Part shown: positions 48,629 through 60,603 of the stretch, in pieces
Layout of the letters: the number at the start of each line of letters is the position of its first letter
How positions within the stretch are numbered: position 1 is the stretch's first letter
Assembly: GCA_037102815.1 (NCBI GenBank)
Contig: BTPP01000003.1
Span: forward strand, 248,001 to 312,000
Length of the DNA stretch: 64,000 nt
Source: Neurospora intermedia
Lineage: Eukaryota > Ascomycota > Sordariomycetes > Sordariales > Sordariaceae
Reading direction: 5' to 3'
The notes under the pieces: model-generated
What the model was told of the DNA's origin: nothing
Databases searched by the model: none
Seen by the model: the letters and a program-made list of their open reading frames with translations, nothing else
Program-made: the position numbers and the translations under genes

Positions 48629-51511
48629 TTACATGAACGGACATGATGCACTTGCTAGCCTCTTCTCCAGACGCTGTATTATGCCATCATCGCTCTTCAT
48701 TCCCAAGTCTGCCTCATCCCCCCAGTATGTGCACGGAAAGTTGGTAAGCTTCTCATCCTCAAACGCTTTGACGGCAATCTCTATCGCGGTCTTCGTCCCA
48801 GGCGGTTTCAGTTCACGCGACAAGAGACGCATTATGAGACGCACACGCTTGGGAGCTAAGGCATTCTCTCGCCCCCCTCCATTCCCATCATTTTCGTCCT
48901 TCTTTGAGTTTTCAGCCTCCTTCGTGTCGGGGTCTCCGTATATGCTTAGGTACAATGGGTCCTTCGCAGCGGCCAGTTGGCTCTCGATGGAATCGAACAG
49001 AATAATCGACCGCGCAGTAACCCACAAGCGGTTCACAGCGTCAAGGCAATGACTGCCATGTACGCCGATTTTGACCTCGGTCTTTAACAGTTCAAGGACA
49101 TCGCAAAAGTTCACCACGACCTTGCCGTCACCCGGCCCTTCGAGCAGCTTTCCAGGGACTAATTCATTGAGCTTGAAGTCGACGGCCTGTATTCCTTCCC
49201 TAATTGTCTCCGCCCGGTCACGGCCACCTTTGATGATAAATCTGTGATTGTTGCTTGAGCCATGCCCCTTGACCTGCATGGCCCGTTTCTCTTCACCGGC
49301 GGTAGTGTTCTCCATGAATCTTTGCAGATTTTCTAGGCGTCCGATCCTCTCAACTCTGTAGTTTTGAACGTACAGACGATTAAATACCGAGAGGGGGAAC
49401 CACGTGCCAAAACAATTTAGGGCGTTGTTCAAGGCTCGGTCGTAGTAGGCACCATATTCCGGTGTCCTTGCCTCCTCGGTCAACAAATTGTCAAAAAACC
49501 CCTTCAAGATGAGAAATGCCTGAGGTGCCTTATCCGTGTATCCTTCAGTAACCAACATATTGTACAAGTGTACCAGGAGTACAGGCTCATTCGTGAAAAT
49601 GGGGTAGAGTACTCTGGAGATATGATCGAGATTTGTCAGGCTTTGCACAAGGACTTCAGCGCAATGGAAGGGGGAGCAACCCCACAGGAAGTTTGAACCC
49701 GCGCCTTGGTCCTGTCTTGTGGAGATGAACTCCAGGGCAGCGGAGCAAACTCTAGCCGCATGCTTTAGAAAATTGGTCTGCTCGATTTTCTGGTCCTCTC
49801 CGGGACGTAGGCCTTCGTGCAGCAAGTGTAAAGAAGTCAAAAACCCGGGCCCAAGATTCTGAGAGTCGTCAAGCTTGACACCCAAGAACAGCGCCAAATC
49901 GCGTGCGGGAAAGAAGACCTCGGAAGAAGGCGGCTGGACAAAAATAGGCCCCCAGAGGGGGTGATTCAGCCAGCCCCTTGACACAGTGAAGGAATCCACC
50001 ATGTGTTGTAGTATGAAGACTGTGGTAGGCTGAATGTTGTGTCGAGTTGATTCACCGGTGGACGAGGGTTTTTCCATGGCAAGTTTAATGATGCTGGACA
50101 AGAAGGCTCTATGCTGATATGAACCTGATCCACTCAAGTCATCCTCGGATGGGCCTTTTGGGCCCCAGATGACATTTCCCCAATCTCCGTCGAATTCTTT
50201 CGACTTCAATATGGGGGCAACATATTCATCAAAAAGCGAGTAAAGAAGCTTGATGGTATATAGATGACGCCACTGTAGGTATTCTTCCTTTGGAAGTACC
50301 ATCAGGTCGGCGCTGGAATCCCAGTTCTGGAGAAGCTTTGCCATGCGCTCGGTGGGCTTTCCGGTTTGTGTGGTGCGAAAATCGGAAAGGAACTCAAAAA
50401 GCGATTCGAACGTGTATATCATGAACTGTTCCTTCATATCCACACTCTGATTTTCAAGCTTTGATGAACATGAGCCATCGCCACGAACGCGGTAAACGGA
50501 CGCAAAAAATGGATGAACATAATCATCAGGATTTTGATAACCCGTTAAATAGTCGATCATGCTGATGTAACCCAATTCTTCAGGAATATTGTCGTCACGG
50601 TATTTGACAATCAAATTCATGGCCGCAATACCAATTGCCCCGGCCACGGTGCTGTTGAGGCCATCGAAGACAACCTCTATCCAGGTAACGTGGAGAAAGT
50701 TTCTGAGGCGCATGAACTCCTTGAACAGGTCATAAGCTGCCATACCCCAGGCGTTCCCGTCGGAGTTGAAACGGCCGTTCATATTGCAAGGGTCATCGAT
50801 GTCAAAGTGACTTAATGGGAAGTCATCAGGCGGGAGACTGTCTTTGATCTTGTTGAATTTGGCTTCGTTTTCTGGTGTCTTTGACTTGTTGCGACGCCCG
50901 GGCTTGCCTTTCTCAGCTTCAGGATGAACACGAATGGGAAATCTGTCGGGGACCAAACAATTGATATCTTCTTCGGTCTCCGGTGTATGATATTTCAAAA
51001 TGGACGAGACCTCTGACTCTCCCGGGGAAGTTGACATCCAATGGAAGCCTCTGAGGCCGTTGAAGGCCACCCAAAAGGCGCGAATATCAGTCTCAAGCGT
51101 TCGGAAATTCTCCATTTTTTCGGGGCGTGGGCGCCTGGCTGCGAGCGCCTGCCATGTAGTCAAAGCAGCGACTCTTGTGTGGATGATATGCAGGAACAAG
51201 GCCAGAATGGAAGGGGGAATAACATCCACATGGAGACTAATGAATCTGCAAAAGTTGTAAAGTCTGAACCGGTTAAAGAATCCCGCCCGGGCTGGATCAG
51301 CAAGCAACTCTTTCGGTCGTTTCTGCCCTGGTAGACCAGCGCTGGGAATTTCCAACAAGGTCAGGTTAAGATCATGTTGCCGAGTCGTTTCCCAAAACTT
51401 GATAATTGAGTGAACAGTGCGCACAATCCAACAAAGAAGGAGTTTCGAATTGCGCTTGTAAGCTAGATACGATCCAGGCGGTGCGTACTGTATGTCCTCG
51501 GTGGGCGGCAT
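48629..51511 (-). CDS. DUF6604-type fungal protein (960 aa, intronless)
   Basis: A large protein of unknown biochemical function, in a single 2883-nt exon. The N-terminus (APPGSYLAYKRNSKLLLCWIV) matches the start of the DUF6604 family seen widely in filamentous ascomycetes. The family call rests on this motif and on the overall helical, cytosolic character. Other landmarks: ETDIRAFWVAFNGLRGFHW, a Lys-rich disordered segment at about 210-235, FLHVTWIEVVFDGLNSTVAG, ARVCSAALEFISTRQDQG and a C-terminal CTYWGDEADLGMKSD. I see no signal peptide, membrane span, P-loop or other enzyme motif. Being intronless while most neighbours have two to five exons is notable. Members are often in variable gene sets, which would fit an accessory role, but no partner gene sits next to it. 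Confidence 0.82.
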   Translation of the reverse strand: MPPTEDIQYAPPGSYLAYKRNSKLLLCWIVRTVHSIIKFWETTRQHDLNLTLLEIPSAGLPGQKRPKELLADPARAGFFNRFRLYNFCRFISLHVDVIPPSILALFLHIIHTRVAALTTWQALAARRPRPEKMENFRTLETDIRAFWVAFNGLRGFHWMSTSPGESEVSSILKYHTPETEEDINCLVPDRFPIRVHPEAEKGKPGRRNKSKTPENEAKFNKIKDSLPPDDFPLSHFDIDDPCNMNGRFNSDGNAWGMAAYDLFKEFMRLRNFLHVTWIEVVFDGLNSTVAGAIGIAAMNLIVKYRDDNIPEELGYISMIDYLTGYQNPDDYVHPFFASVYRVRGDGSCSSKLENQSVDMKEQFMIYTFESLFEFLSDFRTTQTGKPTERMAKLLQNWDSSADLMVLPKEEYLQWRHLYTIKLLYSLFDEYVAPILKSKEFDGDWGNVIWGPKGPSEDDLSGSGSYQHRAFLSSIIKLAMEKPSSTGESTRHNIQPTTVFILQHMVDSFTVSRGWLNHPLWGPIFVQPPSSEVFFPARDLALFLGVKLDDSQNLGPGFLTSLHLLHEGLRPGEDQKIEQTNFLKHAARVCSAALEFISTRQDQGAGSNFLWGCSPFHCAEVLVQSLTNLDHISRVLYPIFTNEPVLLVHLYNMLVTEGYTDKAPQAFLILKGFFDNLLTEEARTPEYGAYYDRALNNALNCFGTWFPLSVFNRLYVQNYRVERIGRLENLQRFMENTTAGEEKRAMQVKGHGSSNNHRFIIKGGRDRAETIREGIQAVDFKLNELVPGKLLEGPGDGKVVVNFCDVLELLKTEVKIGVHGSHCLDAVNRLWVTARSIILFDSIESQLAAAKDPLYLSIYGDPDTKEAENSKKDENDGNGGGRENALAPKRVRLIMRLLSRELKPPGTKTAIEIAVKAFEDEKLTNFPCTYWGDEADLGMKSDDGIIQRLEKRLASASCPFM

Positions 51512-52665
51512 CGTGGCGATGAGGAATTTCTTGGTCTAAACTTGAAGAATGGCTGCAACGTAATATCAGATGTTGCATACGCAGGAAAAAAGTTGGGCGA
51601 GTTGCGAGATTGATCAGGACAGGCGTTCGTTGAATTAAATCCCGAAAGCTTGGGTTCAAGAGAAAGAGACACGGGTTCCGTCATGTATTCCGGGCTTGCC
51701 AAAGAGCAACATAAAACCTTTGCCATATGCCAGAAGGTGGCTTGACTGTGCATTGAGGGCCGTGACTGCTCAGAAATTGACCGATTTGAAATGGGACTCT
51801 CATGAGAAGGGACATTCCCTTAGGTCCAACTTTGATCGTCCTAAAATCGGATGTCATGATCCGGCCGGTATTTTCTTGCGTCGAGTCTCACAAATCGCAT
51901 GGCCGCACAATGTTCTAGCCACTATTGAACAGCAGGAGCAAACGAGCTGAAGAACTTTTTGTAGAGGCCAAGAGGAAAAAAGGGCCCATTAATCGTCGCA
52001 TCCCAAAGATCGATACAGTAGGTGCCACCTGTATGATCTAAAGGCCGGACTCAAAGTGCCACTGCCGGAGGAAGCCAACCCGCGTGGGAATTCGACCGGA
52101 ACTTAGCATCCGTACCATCGTCCCTAAATACCAGGAGCGGTTCGCTGCAAGGGGAAGGTAACTCGGGAGAAAAGTCACAGGAAGCAGCTCAGCAGCGAAC
52201 TTCACCATAAATAGAACCAGAAAGAAGCACCAACCCAAACTTATACCTGTCAGAAAGGGGAAAAGGATGTGTACGACAATCCGAAACTCAAAAGGTCTCA
52301 AACTAAGAGTGCTATTGAGAAGATAGCACTGAAAATGAAAGAATGCAGCGGGGATGTGTAAAGCTCAGAGAAAATGCGTGAAAAAATCATTGTCTCGATC
52401 ATTCTTACGCCTTGCCCTAGCCGTTCTTGAAATTTAACATGCCATCCCGATCAAAATGAGGCAAAATGCACTCGACAAAAGAAAAGGACAAAAAATGGAG
52501 AAGAAAAAAGCAGATGACAAAACCTAATTAACCAAAAAGCATCCATCACATACCGTTGACAGATAATTCCATTGAACTCATGAACGCTGATTCCTATCCT
52601 CTAAACAGGCCGTTTCTCCCAGCAAATGCGTGTCGTTTGCTTCGTGTAAGCGAAGAGCCAGCTCT
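51512..52665. other. Intergenic, 1.15 kb
   Basis: The part nearest 51512 is the promoter of the minus-strand DUF6604 gene; the part nearest 52665 is the 3' untranslated region of the PQ-loop gene. It is A-rich around 52380-52540. No gene is supported. Confidence 0.5.
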
Positions 52666-53961
52666 TCAGGCGGTATGGTGCGTCTTTGGCTCGCGTTGCG
52701 GCGAGTAGAGTCTGAACTGGGCAAAGATGATCAAGTCTTCCAGCATAGTACCGAGCGAGCCCAGGAGCCAAGGAAGGGCTCTGACAATATAGTCTCTTTC
52801 CTGAGAGTAGGCGATAACGCTTGCTCCATATGTGAGGTTGCCCGTGAGCGAGAGCAGAAAAAACAACAGGGCAAGACCTTCGCAAGACTTCTCACGGTAA
52901 TTCTTGATGATCTGAGGGATTCGAGCGCTATGGAATTGGTTAGCTTCTTAAGCCCAGTGGTGACACCGAGTGAATGGGCTGAGACAACAGGACTGGATAC
53001 GTACCACAGGTAACAGATGGCGCTGAAATAGCCCAAGATCATGCCGATGACGGCCTGTGGCTCCTGAGAAACCGTGCTGTCTCCACCATCGGGTAACCCA
53101 TCCTCAACGTCCCACGCACCCATCTTGTAGCTGATGAACCAGCCTGCAGCGCCGACGACCCAAACAGCTACCAAGCTCAGGGTGTTGTGCAGCCATGGAT
53201 TGCTGTCAGGAGTTTCGTCTTCACCGGTAACAATTCTGGTCAATGGATCGAGAGTGCTCTCCCTGTGGCGCATCGAGTGCCGACGGTGGGAGCCTGGCAA
53301 TCCCGTAGAATCGCTGCGCGACCGACGCGGGTGCTCATGATCCAGCAACGGGTCGTGCTCAGAAGGGTCCTCTACAGCCGTTGTGTCGGTTTCTTGTGTC
53401 TCGGCAGAGGAATGTCGTGCACTTCGGGCATGTCTTTCGATGCGGCTGCGGCGGCGGGCGTTAACGGCGTTGTAGTAGCTGCATTGGCCAATGAGGACCA
53501 GGTCGGCGAAACAAAAATACAAGGCAAGTGCTACAGCGGTTGGTGCCAAACTTGTCCAGAGTGCGCCTGTATCGAAAAAGATGATAATCAACAGCCGAAC
53601 AAATGATTGGCAGTACTTGTACCGTTGAGCACCTCGAGAGCAGAACATCGGAGGTAGGTACGGTAGGCTGATTGCCACTTACCAAGCAGATTCGCTATGT
53701 CGCCCAACAGCCATATGATCAAGAAGTTCATGGATAGGCCGTCAGCGCTCTTGGCCTTGTAGTTTGTAATCAGTTGTGGCAGCTGGGGTTGAGGCCAACG
53801 GTCAGCATTATGATTTAGAATGGCAATGGCAAGCCGTTAGAAGGGAAAAGCAGCAAGATGGACATGCTCACCAAAAGACATATCCAGGCCGTCAAGCTGA
53901 CACTTCCAAACACTCCCGAGAGTGCCTCGCCCACATCGGGCGCTTTGGAGAGGGCTTCCAT
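52666..53961 (-). CDS. PQ-loop vacuolar transporter, Ypq/Rtc2-like (337 aa, 4 exons)
   Basis: A seven-span membrane protein of the PQ-loop family. Relatives Ypq1-3 and Rtc2 in yeast and PQLC2 in animals export cationic amino acids from the vacuole or lysosome. The exons I infer are 53961-53872, 53782-53683, 53566-53005 and 52927-52666. Introns are 89, 116 and 77 nt and the sum closes to 338 codons. The first PQ-loop lies at the exon 1/2 join and reads LPQLITNYKAKSADGLS; the second, in exon 4, reads RIPQIIKNYREKSCEGLA. Both PQ pairs are intact. Membrane spans include SLTAWICLL, LIIWLLGDIANLL, SLAPTAVALALYFCFADLVL and LALLFFLLSLTGNLTYGAS. A hydrophilic loop of about 100 residues (Arg/His/Ser-rich) sits between the halves, and WLLGSLGTMLEDLIIFAQF ends the core. 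The frame is open for 61 codons before the chosen ATG, so a longer N-terminus from an upstream exon is possible. Confidence 0.9.
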
Positions 53962-55521
53962 GTCGCCAGCAACAAGAGTGGAAAGTTGAACGGATAACCA
54001 GAGGTTGATTGTTCCCCAGGCAGGGTCGATTCCTGCTCGAATACCGAAACGGACTGAGTCTAACCCGCTGAATGCAGTCGATGTTGGTGTCTTGATCAGT
54101 TCTTGCGCGCACTGGAGAAATAACCAAAGATTGGCAACAGGAACTTAAAAGTACAGTTGCAAGAGAAAAGGGAAAGAGTCATTGTCAGTTCGAGTCAGCG
54201 GGCAGGTCTCAGGGCAGGTCGTTATCAAGAGGCGATTGACTCGAGAGATAAGGCAAAGATGTGGCTCTAGCTGATACCGAAAATGGCATAACGTAGCCAT
54301 CCAAGTGCCATTTAAAAACTATCACAAGCGTCACCGTTTGTCCCGTGCTGCGGGATTGTAGTACGTAGTGTACCAAGATACCCAGTCCTGCGCCAGCGTA
54401 GCATTTAGTTTGCAGCTTTTTTTCTGCGGCTTTTGAGCTTTTTTTTTTCCTTTCCCCCGTCGCTGTTGCGGTTGGAGGACCTTTAAGTGACCTTCCATTG
54501 ACGGGAGGCACATGGGCTCATGGGATTGCATCACAAGGAGGGCCCTCTCGCTCAGCTCTGACCCATCCTACCCTGGTGCTGCAATGGAGAAATATGGGGA
54601 AGGTGGGATCTTTGACGGCTCCGGTAGCCTGAAATGGCCAATCATTCAGCCCGCCGTCCAACCAGTGACGAGCAATTGAAACCTCTTCGTGGATGCCCTC
54701 TTTTCGGCGGCACGGGTGGAGACTTTGTCATCATGCCAAGACCAACACCTCAACCTCGACTTCTCAAGTTAGAACAAGTTAGAAGTCGAGTCTGCGTCCG
54801 AACTGCTGCCTCGTTCATCACATTGCACATCCGCTCTATCAAACTTGCTGCACTGATTGCATGGGGTTTCCCGTCAATAAAGGTGTATAGGTGCTCGTAG
54901 ATGGAGAAGAAGAACAACGAGAAGAAGGAAAACACGAGAGACGGGGGGGAGAAACAAGCACTGCCAGCACGGGCTCGACAAGCACAAGCCATTCGGCCAT
55001 TCCAAAGATTAAACGACACCAGATATGATAGGCTCACGTGGGATTTATCGCCCCGCGTTCATTCGCTACAGCATCCCCGTAGCAACAACCCCCGCGTGTT
55101 TAGTGTACACTACACTAGAGGACTCGGAGTTTATTGATCAGCCATGCCTGGTCCAAGCTGATGGCGTCGGTACCAGCGTACCGCAATGGTAGATGGGTTT
55201 GTTCCGATGCTAGGGACAGTCATGACGCCGCTGGAAAGGGGCGGTATCAACGCTTATCGCCATCGGACCCCAGGGTGGTGCAGCTGATCGACTGGGGGAC
55301 ATCAAGTGAGCTGAGCGCGTGTTTGGATCTTGAATTGGATCAGACAATCTTTCCACCAAACATTCCCATCCTCGAGTGAATCATTCTCGTTCACTTGCTG
55401 TGGTCTTGCCCCCAAATTGTTTTCCTCCCGGTAGCGTTGCGAAGCTTGTCCGGTATATCCGTCACCATCTCTTAACTAGCAGTATAGTAGCGCAAAGACA
55501 TCATAGCGCAAAGACATCACC
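53962..55521. other. Divergent intergenic region, 1.56 kb
   Basis: It lies between the PQ-loop gene (-) and the S1/P1 nuclease gene (+). The first 183 bp (53962-54144) continue the PQ-loop frame without a stop. The rest shows a T-rich tract near 54417-54450 and no supported gene. Confidence 0.5.
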
Positions 55522-56692
55522 ATGAAGCTATCATCAGCCATACTGAGCTCCTCCGCCTTCTTAGCCGGAGGGGCTTCAGCATGGGGAGGTACGAAAAAAA
55601 CACAAATTTCCCTTCCTTACCATTACCCCCCAACATTCGCGAATCGCACTCAAGAGATGGAACTTCGCTAACACACGTCGCCTACAACAACGACAGGTTT
55701 CGGACACATCACCGTCGCCTACGTCGCCAGCAACTTCGTTTCCAACTCCACCGCCTCCTACTTCCAAACTCTCCTGCGCAACGACACCTCTGACTACCTC
55801 GCCAACGTAGCCACCTGGGCCGACTCGATCCGGTACACCAAATGGGGTCGTTGGACGGGGCCCCTGCACTACATCGACGCGAAGGACTCACCCCCCGATT
55901 CATGCGGCATCATCTACGAGCGTGACTGCAAGCCCGAGGGTTGCGTCGTCAGCGCCATTCAGAACTACACCTCTCGCCTTTTGGACCAAAGCCTACACGT
56001 GGTTGAGCGCGCGCAGGCGGCCAAGTTCGTCATTCACTTTGTCGGGGACATCCACCAGCCGCTGCACACCGAGGACGTGGAGAAGGGGGGAAACGGGATC
56101 TCGGTGTTCTTCGATGAGAAGCGGTTCAACCTGCACCATGTTTGGGACTCGAGCATTGCCGAGAAAATCGTTACGCACAAGAAGCAGGGTGTTGGTAGGA
56201 GGCCCTTTCCCGCGGCCAAGAAGTGGGCAGATGCGCTGGCGGAGGAGATCAGGGAGGGCCAGTACAAGGCGAATAGCAGTGATTGGGTGAAGGGGTTGGA
56301 ACTGAAGGAGGCGAGCGAGATTGCGCTGCAGTGGGCGATTGAGGGGAACGAGCATGTTTGCACTGTTGGTAAGTTCTCTTCGTTCCGTCCCTATGTATAC
56401 CTCTCTTTCTTGGTATCCGCCAGGGAACCGTTGTTTAACACTGTTTCCTTGACTAGTCCTCCCCGAAGGCCCCGAGGCCATCCGCGACCAGGAGCTCGGT
56501 GGTGACTACTTCGAAGCCGCCGCCCCCGTCGTTGAGTTGCAGATCGCAAAGGCCGGCTACCGTCTGGCTGCCTGGCTCGATCTCATCGTCTCCGGTATTG
56601 AGAAGAACGAGACAATAAGCCCACCAACCCTACCAAAGCGGCCGGACGTTGTTACTGCGGAACAAAAGCCGATGATGTTGGGCGACCTATGA
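55522..56692 (+). CDS. Secreted S1/P1-type nuclease (324 aa, 3 exons)
   Basis: A zinc-dependent extracellular nuclease that degrades single-stranded DNA and RNA and releases 5'-mononucleotides, with 3'-nucleotidase activity in characterised members. The exons I infer are 55522-55588, 55697-56368 and 56457-56692. Introns are 108 and 88 nt. A signal peptide covers residues 1-20; the mature enzyme should start at W21, which is itself a zinc ligand in this family. Numbering maps cleanly onto nuclease P1 (offset 20): W21, H26 (FGHITVAYV), D65 (TWADSIRY) and H80 (GPLHYID), followed by FVIHFVGDIHQPLH and NLHHVWDSS carrying the remaining His/Asp ligands. Four cysteines (SCGIIYERDCKPEGC and EHVCTV) fit the two known disulfides. 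All visible catalytic residues are kept. The C-terminus carries about 30 extra residues beyond the P1 fold. Confidence 0.94.
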
Positions 56693-59600
56693 AACAGGCC
56701 TGGTGGAGGGTGTTTGTTGTGGGCCTTGGCGTTGGAAGAGTATGAATCATGACCGGGGATGAGCGTTTCGCAAATGCATCTTGGCAACGGTTCGTTGGTT
56801 GAAGATATCAGGCTTGGGAAGAGATGCAGCGTGTTCTTTGATTGGATACAGAATTAGACGATCGTATGGCTTAGGGTGCCGGGTAATGTTTGGGTGTCGA
56901 CTGAGAAGTAGGTGATGCTAATGGATAGCGAAATGCATGCCCACGTCTGCAATTGTTGCGTCATGTAGGTCCATGGTATTTTGTGTACAAGTATATGTCT
57001 GCCTGCCATGTATGTATGTAAGGTGTACATTAATGTGCCTTAAGATGCCCTCCGAGCGTTAGGTGTAGCTTTACCAGATCAGGCGCCAGATGTTTGGATG
57101 AGATTCTCCTTTGCGCACCGAATAGGAATTTGACACGCCCCATTCCCTAAATTAACATCGAACAATATCATTGACTAACATCCCTCATGCACACATTGGT
57201 CAATATTGTCGACTTTCCTGCCAGGTTGGCCAAACATTTCGCTGGTCCTCGGTAGCCATGTTTCGTTCTGATAATCTTCCGTTCAGCCAAGCGATTACCC
57301 CACTTGAAAAGGGACTAAAGTCCTCCTTAGAGTACAACGACAATCACGTTGTATCAAGTCCGACGCATGGAGCCAAGCACCCGATACATATCTCGGGGTT
57401 CAGGGGTTCCAAGGTGGGTTTCTTCAAAGACAATACAGCATGACAAACCGAATCGGGTATCCCGTTAAGGCTAGAAGACAATGAGGAGGGGTGGCCGTTC
57501 CGCTGGTGGCTGATGTTATCATCACGTCTGTGGTTAATCAGAGAAGCTTCAACATTCAAGTGCCAACATCACGTTTGAAACAGTTGGGGGTTGGTTGGGT
57601 ACGCTGCACAACATCGGTTCGGTATCGGTATCACAATTCCAGGAGGTTTTCGAAGTTGGATTCCGATGCTCATCTATCATCATCACAAATCCAACGGTCA
57701 CAAGGATTTGAAAAGCCCGCTTCCACGTGAGAGTACCGAAAACTGTCTGTCAAAGTCCCACTCGGCCTGAGCGTGTAGTATTGAAACGCTATGAATAAGA
57801 GGATGGGGTTTTAGGAGTGAACATCATTGTTACCCTCTGGACCCCGGGGACACAACGTGTCTCAAGATGAACAAGGGCCGAGTTACATCCTTGGTGCGAA
57901 TCGGTCTTGGCCAGAGTGCATATAGATGCGGGCGGACAGGTATTATGTTTCGAATTGTGAGGTTGATAGTAGCCTAAAGGTGAATTGTCAGCAGCACAGA
58001 CAGTCAGTGTGTAGGTTTTCAACCGATGAGAATATTAAATGGACGATCTCATTCCTCAAATTGATATTTTGTGCCGTCTTAACCGTGCTGTTGGGTGAGA
58101 AGCACGCGTGGGCGCTACCTCAGACATCAGCGGCGCACTGTTTCCAATGAAGAAACAAGCCCATGGAACTGATGCGGTCTGAGAGTTTGCCTTGACCTCG
58201 AGTGGCCTCTGTAGAACGGACGAGAGGGGAACTTCATTTTGTGGTAAAGATATTTGATGTGTGCAGAAATTATGCTGGATTTTGTGGTAGGTTCGCCGTC
58301 TCCTACTCCTGAGTCCGGAAACATATCATCATGAGCAATCAAGCTTGACATGGTGAGAACAACGAACAATGCGACGGATTTCTGTTGAGGTTGTTGACGG
58401 CCGGTGAGGGATCAAGCGGAGTACGGCCGATGGGAGGGAAACGATGTCCTTCCTTCAGTCCCTTGTTCTATAATCGGAATTAAGCTCTTGTTCCTGCATA
58501 CGGAGGTGTCCACAACTAGGGACCTGACGCTAGCCCAGAAAAAGTGGGACATCCCCAAGGTACAAGCGCCAAGGGGGCCTGTTAAGGACAACCTCAAGCG
58601 CTGAACAGTAGACATTGAGCGTGGCTACTGTAGTATGTACCGTCAATTTGGGTCGATCAATGAGCTGATCTCATTGAGGCTCACCGTGTTTCTTCCCGGA
58701 CTGGGTGCCTTAGGTAACTAGACGAAGCAGTTAGACGGTACAGCATGACGTCGATGTTTGCTCGATTGATCAAATCATAGAACGCCTCTGAGGAGTAGAG
58801 TATTGCTTGAAGGTCCGCTCATCGTAACTGTAGAGTATGGTAGAGTGTTAAGGATCATCATACTTTACTGAATAATAGGTAGAGAAGTCCAATCTTCTGC
58901 GGGCGAGGTGAAAGGCATGAGATGGCGATAAGTAGTCCTACACCAAGTTTCCGTACCGGCGACCAAAAAATGCCGAAGGCCGGGCAAGGTCGGCAACAAC
59001 GCGGAGATAGAAACATCGGATATCGGCTACAATCCGGGTCGGCCAAGACCAAACACTGCTCTTGCGTCCGGTCCCGTTGGGCTTGTTTTGTTTCGTACGA
59101 GTTCCGACACCAGTTCTTCGCGATGCAGGAGCGTCCACCAGGAGTCTTTGGCTGGTTTTGTCTTGGCCCAATACAGAATTGATGCGCAGGGCATTCGGGT
59201 ATAATTCAGTTTGTTATAGAAAAAAGAATCCGTACCTTTTGTTGTGTCAATACTGCATGTCCCTGATAGATATGTTGGGAACTCCTTGCCCAGGTAGAAA
59301 CGGGGTTGTGCTAGCACGGATAGGGACGGGAAGAGGGTGAAGAGAGGTCAAAGTTGACCCACGGAAGTTAGGTACAGTGTTGTTGCAGTCTCTCGGCCCG
59401 GCATGGCATTGAACTTCTTTGCCTTGGGAGTGGAGCGGGTGCGCGCTAGCGCCTCGCTAGCGCTTCATCCCGAGACGCCAAATGCTGGATCGCCCTTTAC
59501 CGGCTCGTGTGATTGGCTAAAGGCAAGACAATTATTAGGACCCTCGTCGCTTCTGGCACGCAAGTCGCTTCATCAACCTCTCTTCCACTGCACACTCTCG

Positions 59601-60603
59601 AGCCTCTTTGCTTTTCTCCCCAAACACTCATCAATGTTACTCCGAGTCCGTCATTTGCAACTGAAATGATTCGTTCGAAAGCGTCGATAGCTTTTACTCT
59701 CTGCGTTACGGGCTTCATTTGCGATGCATATCCACTTTCCTGACTGCTGTGAACGGCCATCGTGGACTCGTATTGGGCTGTAGAGATCTCAATCAAGCGC
59801 GATATCTGGCGTCAATCACCACGAAATCCTTGGGCGTTTTGGGGAGAGGCTTTCACGCCAAGTCAGTGCAAGACCCCATGGGGTATATCCTAGAGATATC
59901 CATGGATGTCTATGCAGTCAGTTTGACCGTTGGCAGCCCCTTTTCATGCTACCTTTCACTCTACTGCTACCTCCGTTGACAGTTCGGCGCAGACGCCCTC
60001 TTCTTGCGATACCCTTGTATCACGTTTGAGATCGTGGAGACGCACAACCCCCAAACCCCTCTCCGTCCGTTCCGACCTCCTGCTGCTCAATCCAGGATGC
60101 GATTTAGTACTGGTTCCACGGGCAAAGAACGGCTATAGAGAACGGTCGGTTGAGAGACTGGGGGAGGGTTACACAAGACAGATTCCTACCCTGGCCGGCA
60201 CCCTGTCGTAGTCTCATGGAACAAACTTCTTGGCTAGCCAGGCAATAAGAAACGATGACCACGGTTTGGTTGCTCAGCATGCCCAGCTTTCTATATTACT
60301 CCTCCGTCTCTCCCTTCTCTTCCTTTGCATGCTTTATTTTTGCTTGTTGTGGTGGTAGCGTGTTTCTTTCATTCGTTCCTTTTCGACGCACGTTGTATAT
60401 ACCCAATTAGCCGACACCGGGTGTCAGTTAATCATTCTCTTCTTGCAGTCAGCTTTGATATTACGGTCTGGAACCATTTTTCGACGCTTTACGTCTTACG
60501 CTTTACTTCGACTCCCGTACGCTCCAGGTGCCTGGTTATATCATTCCGCGTATCCTTACCGAATCCGAGATTTCGCGGCGAAGCTTCAATATCAACTATC
60601 AAC
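56693..60603. other. Gene-free region, 3.9 kb
   Basis: No coding region can be supported. Frames on both strands are short and lack domains. A pair of CGCTAGCG palindromes lies at about 59443-59464. The segment 60300-60600 is pyrimidine-rich and should be the promoter and leader of the next gene. Confidence 0.5.
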
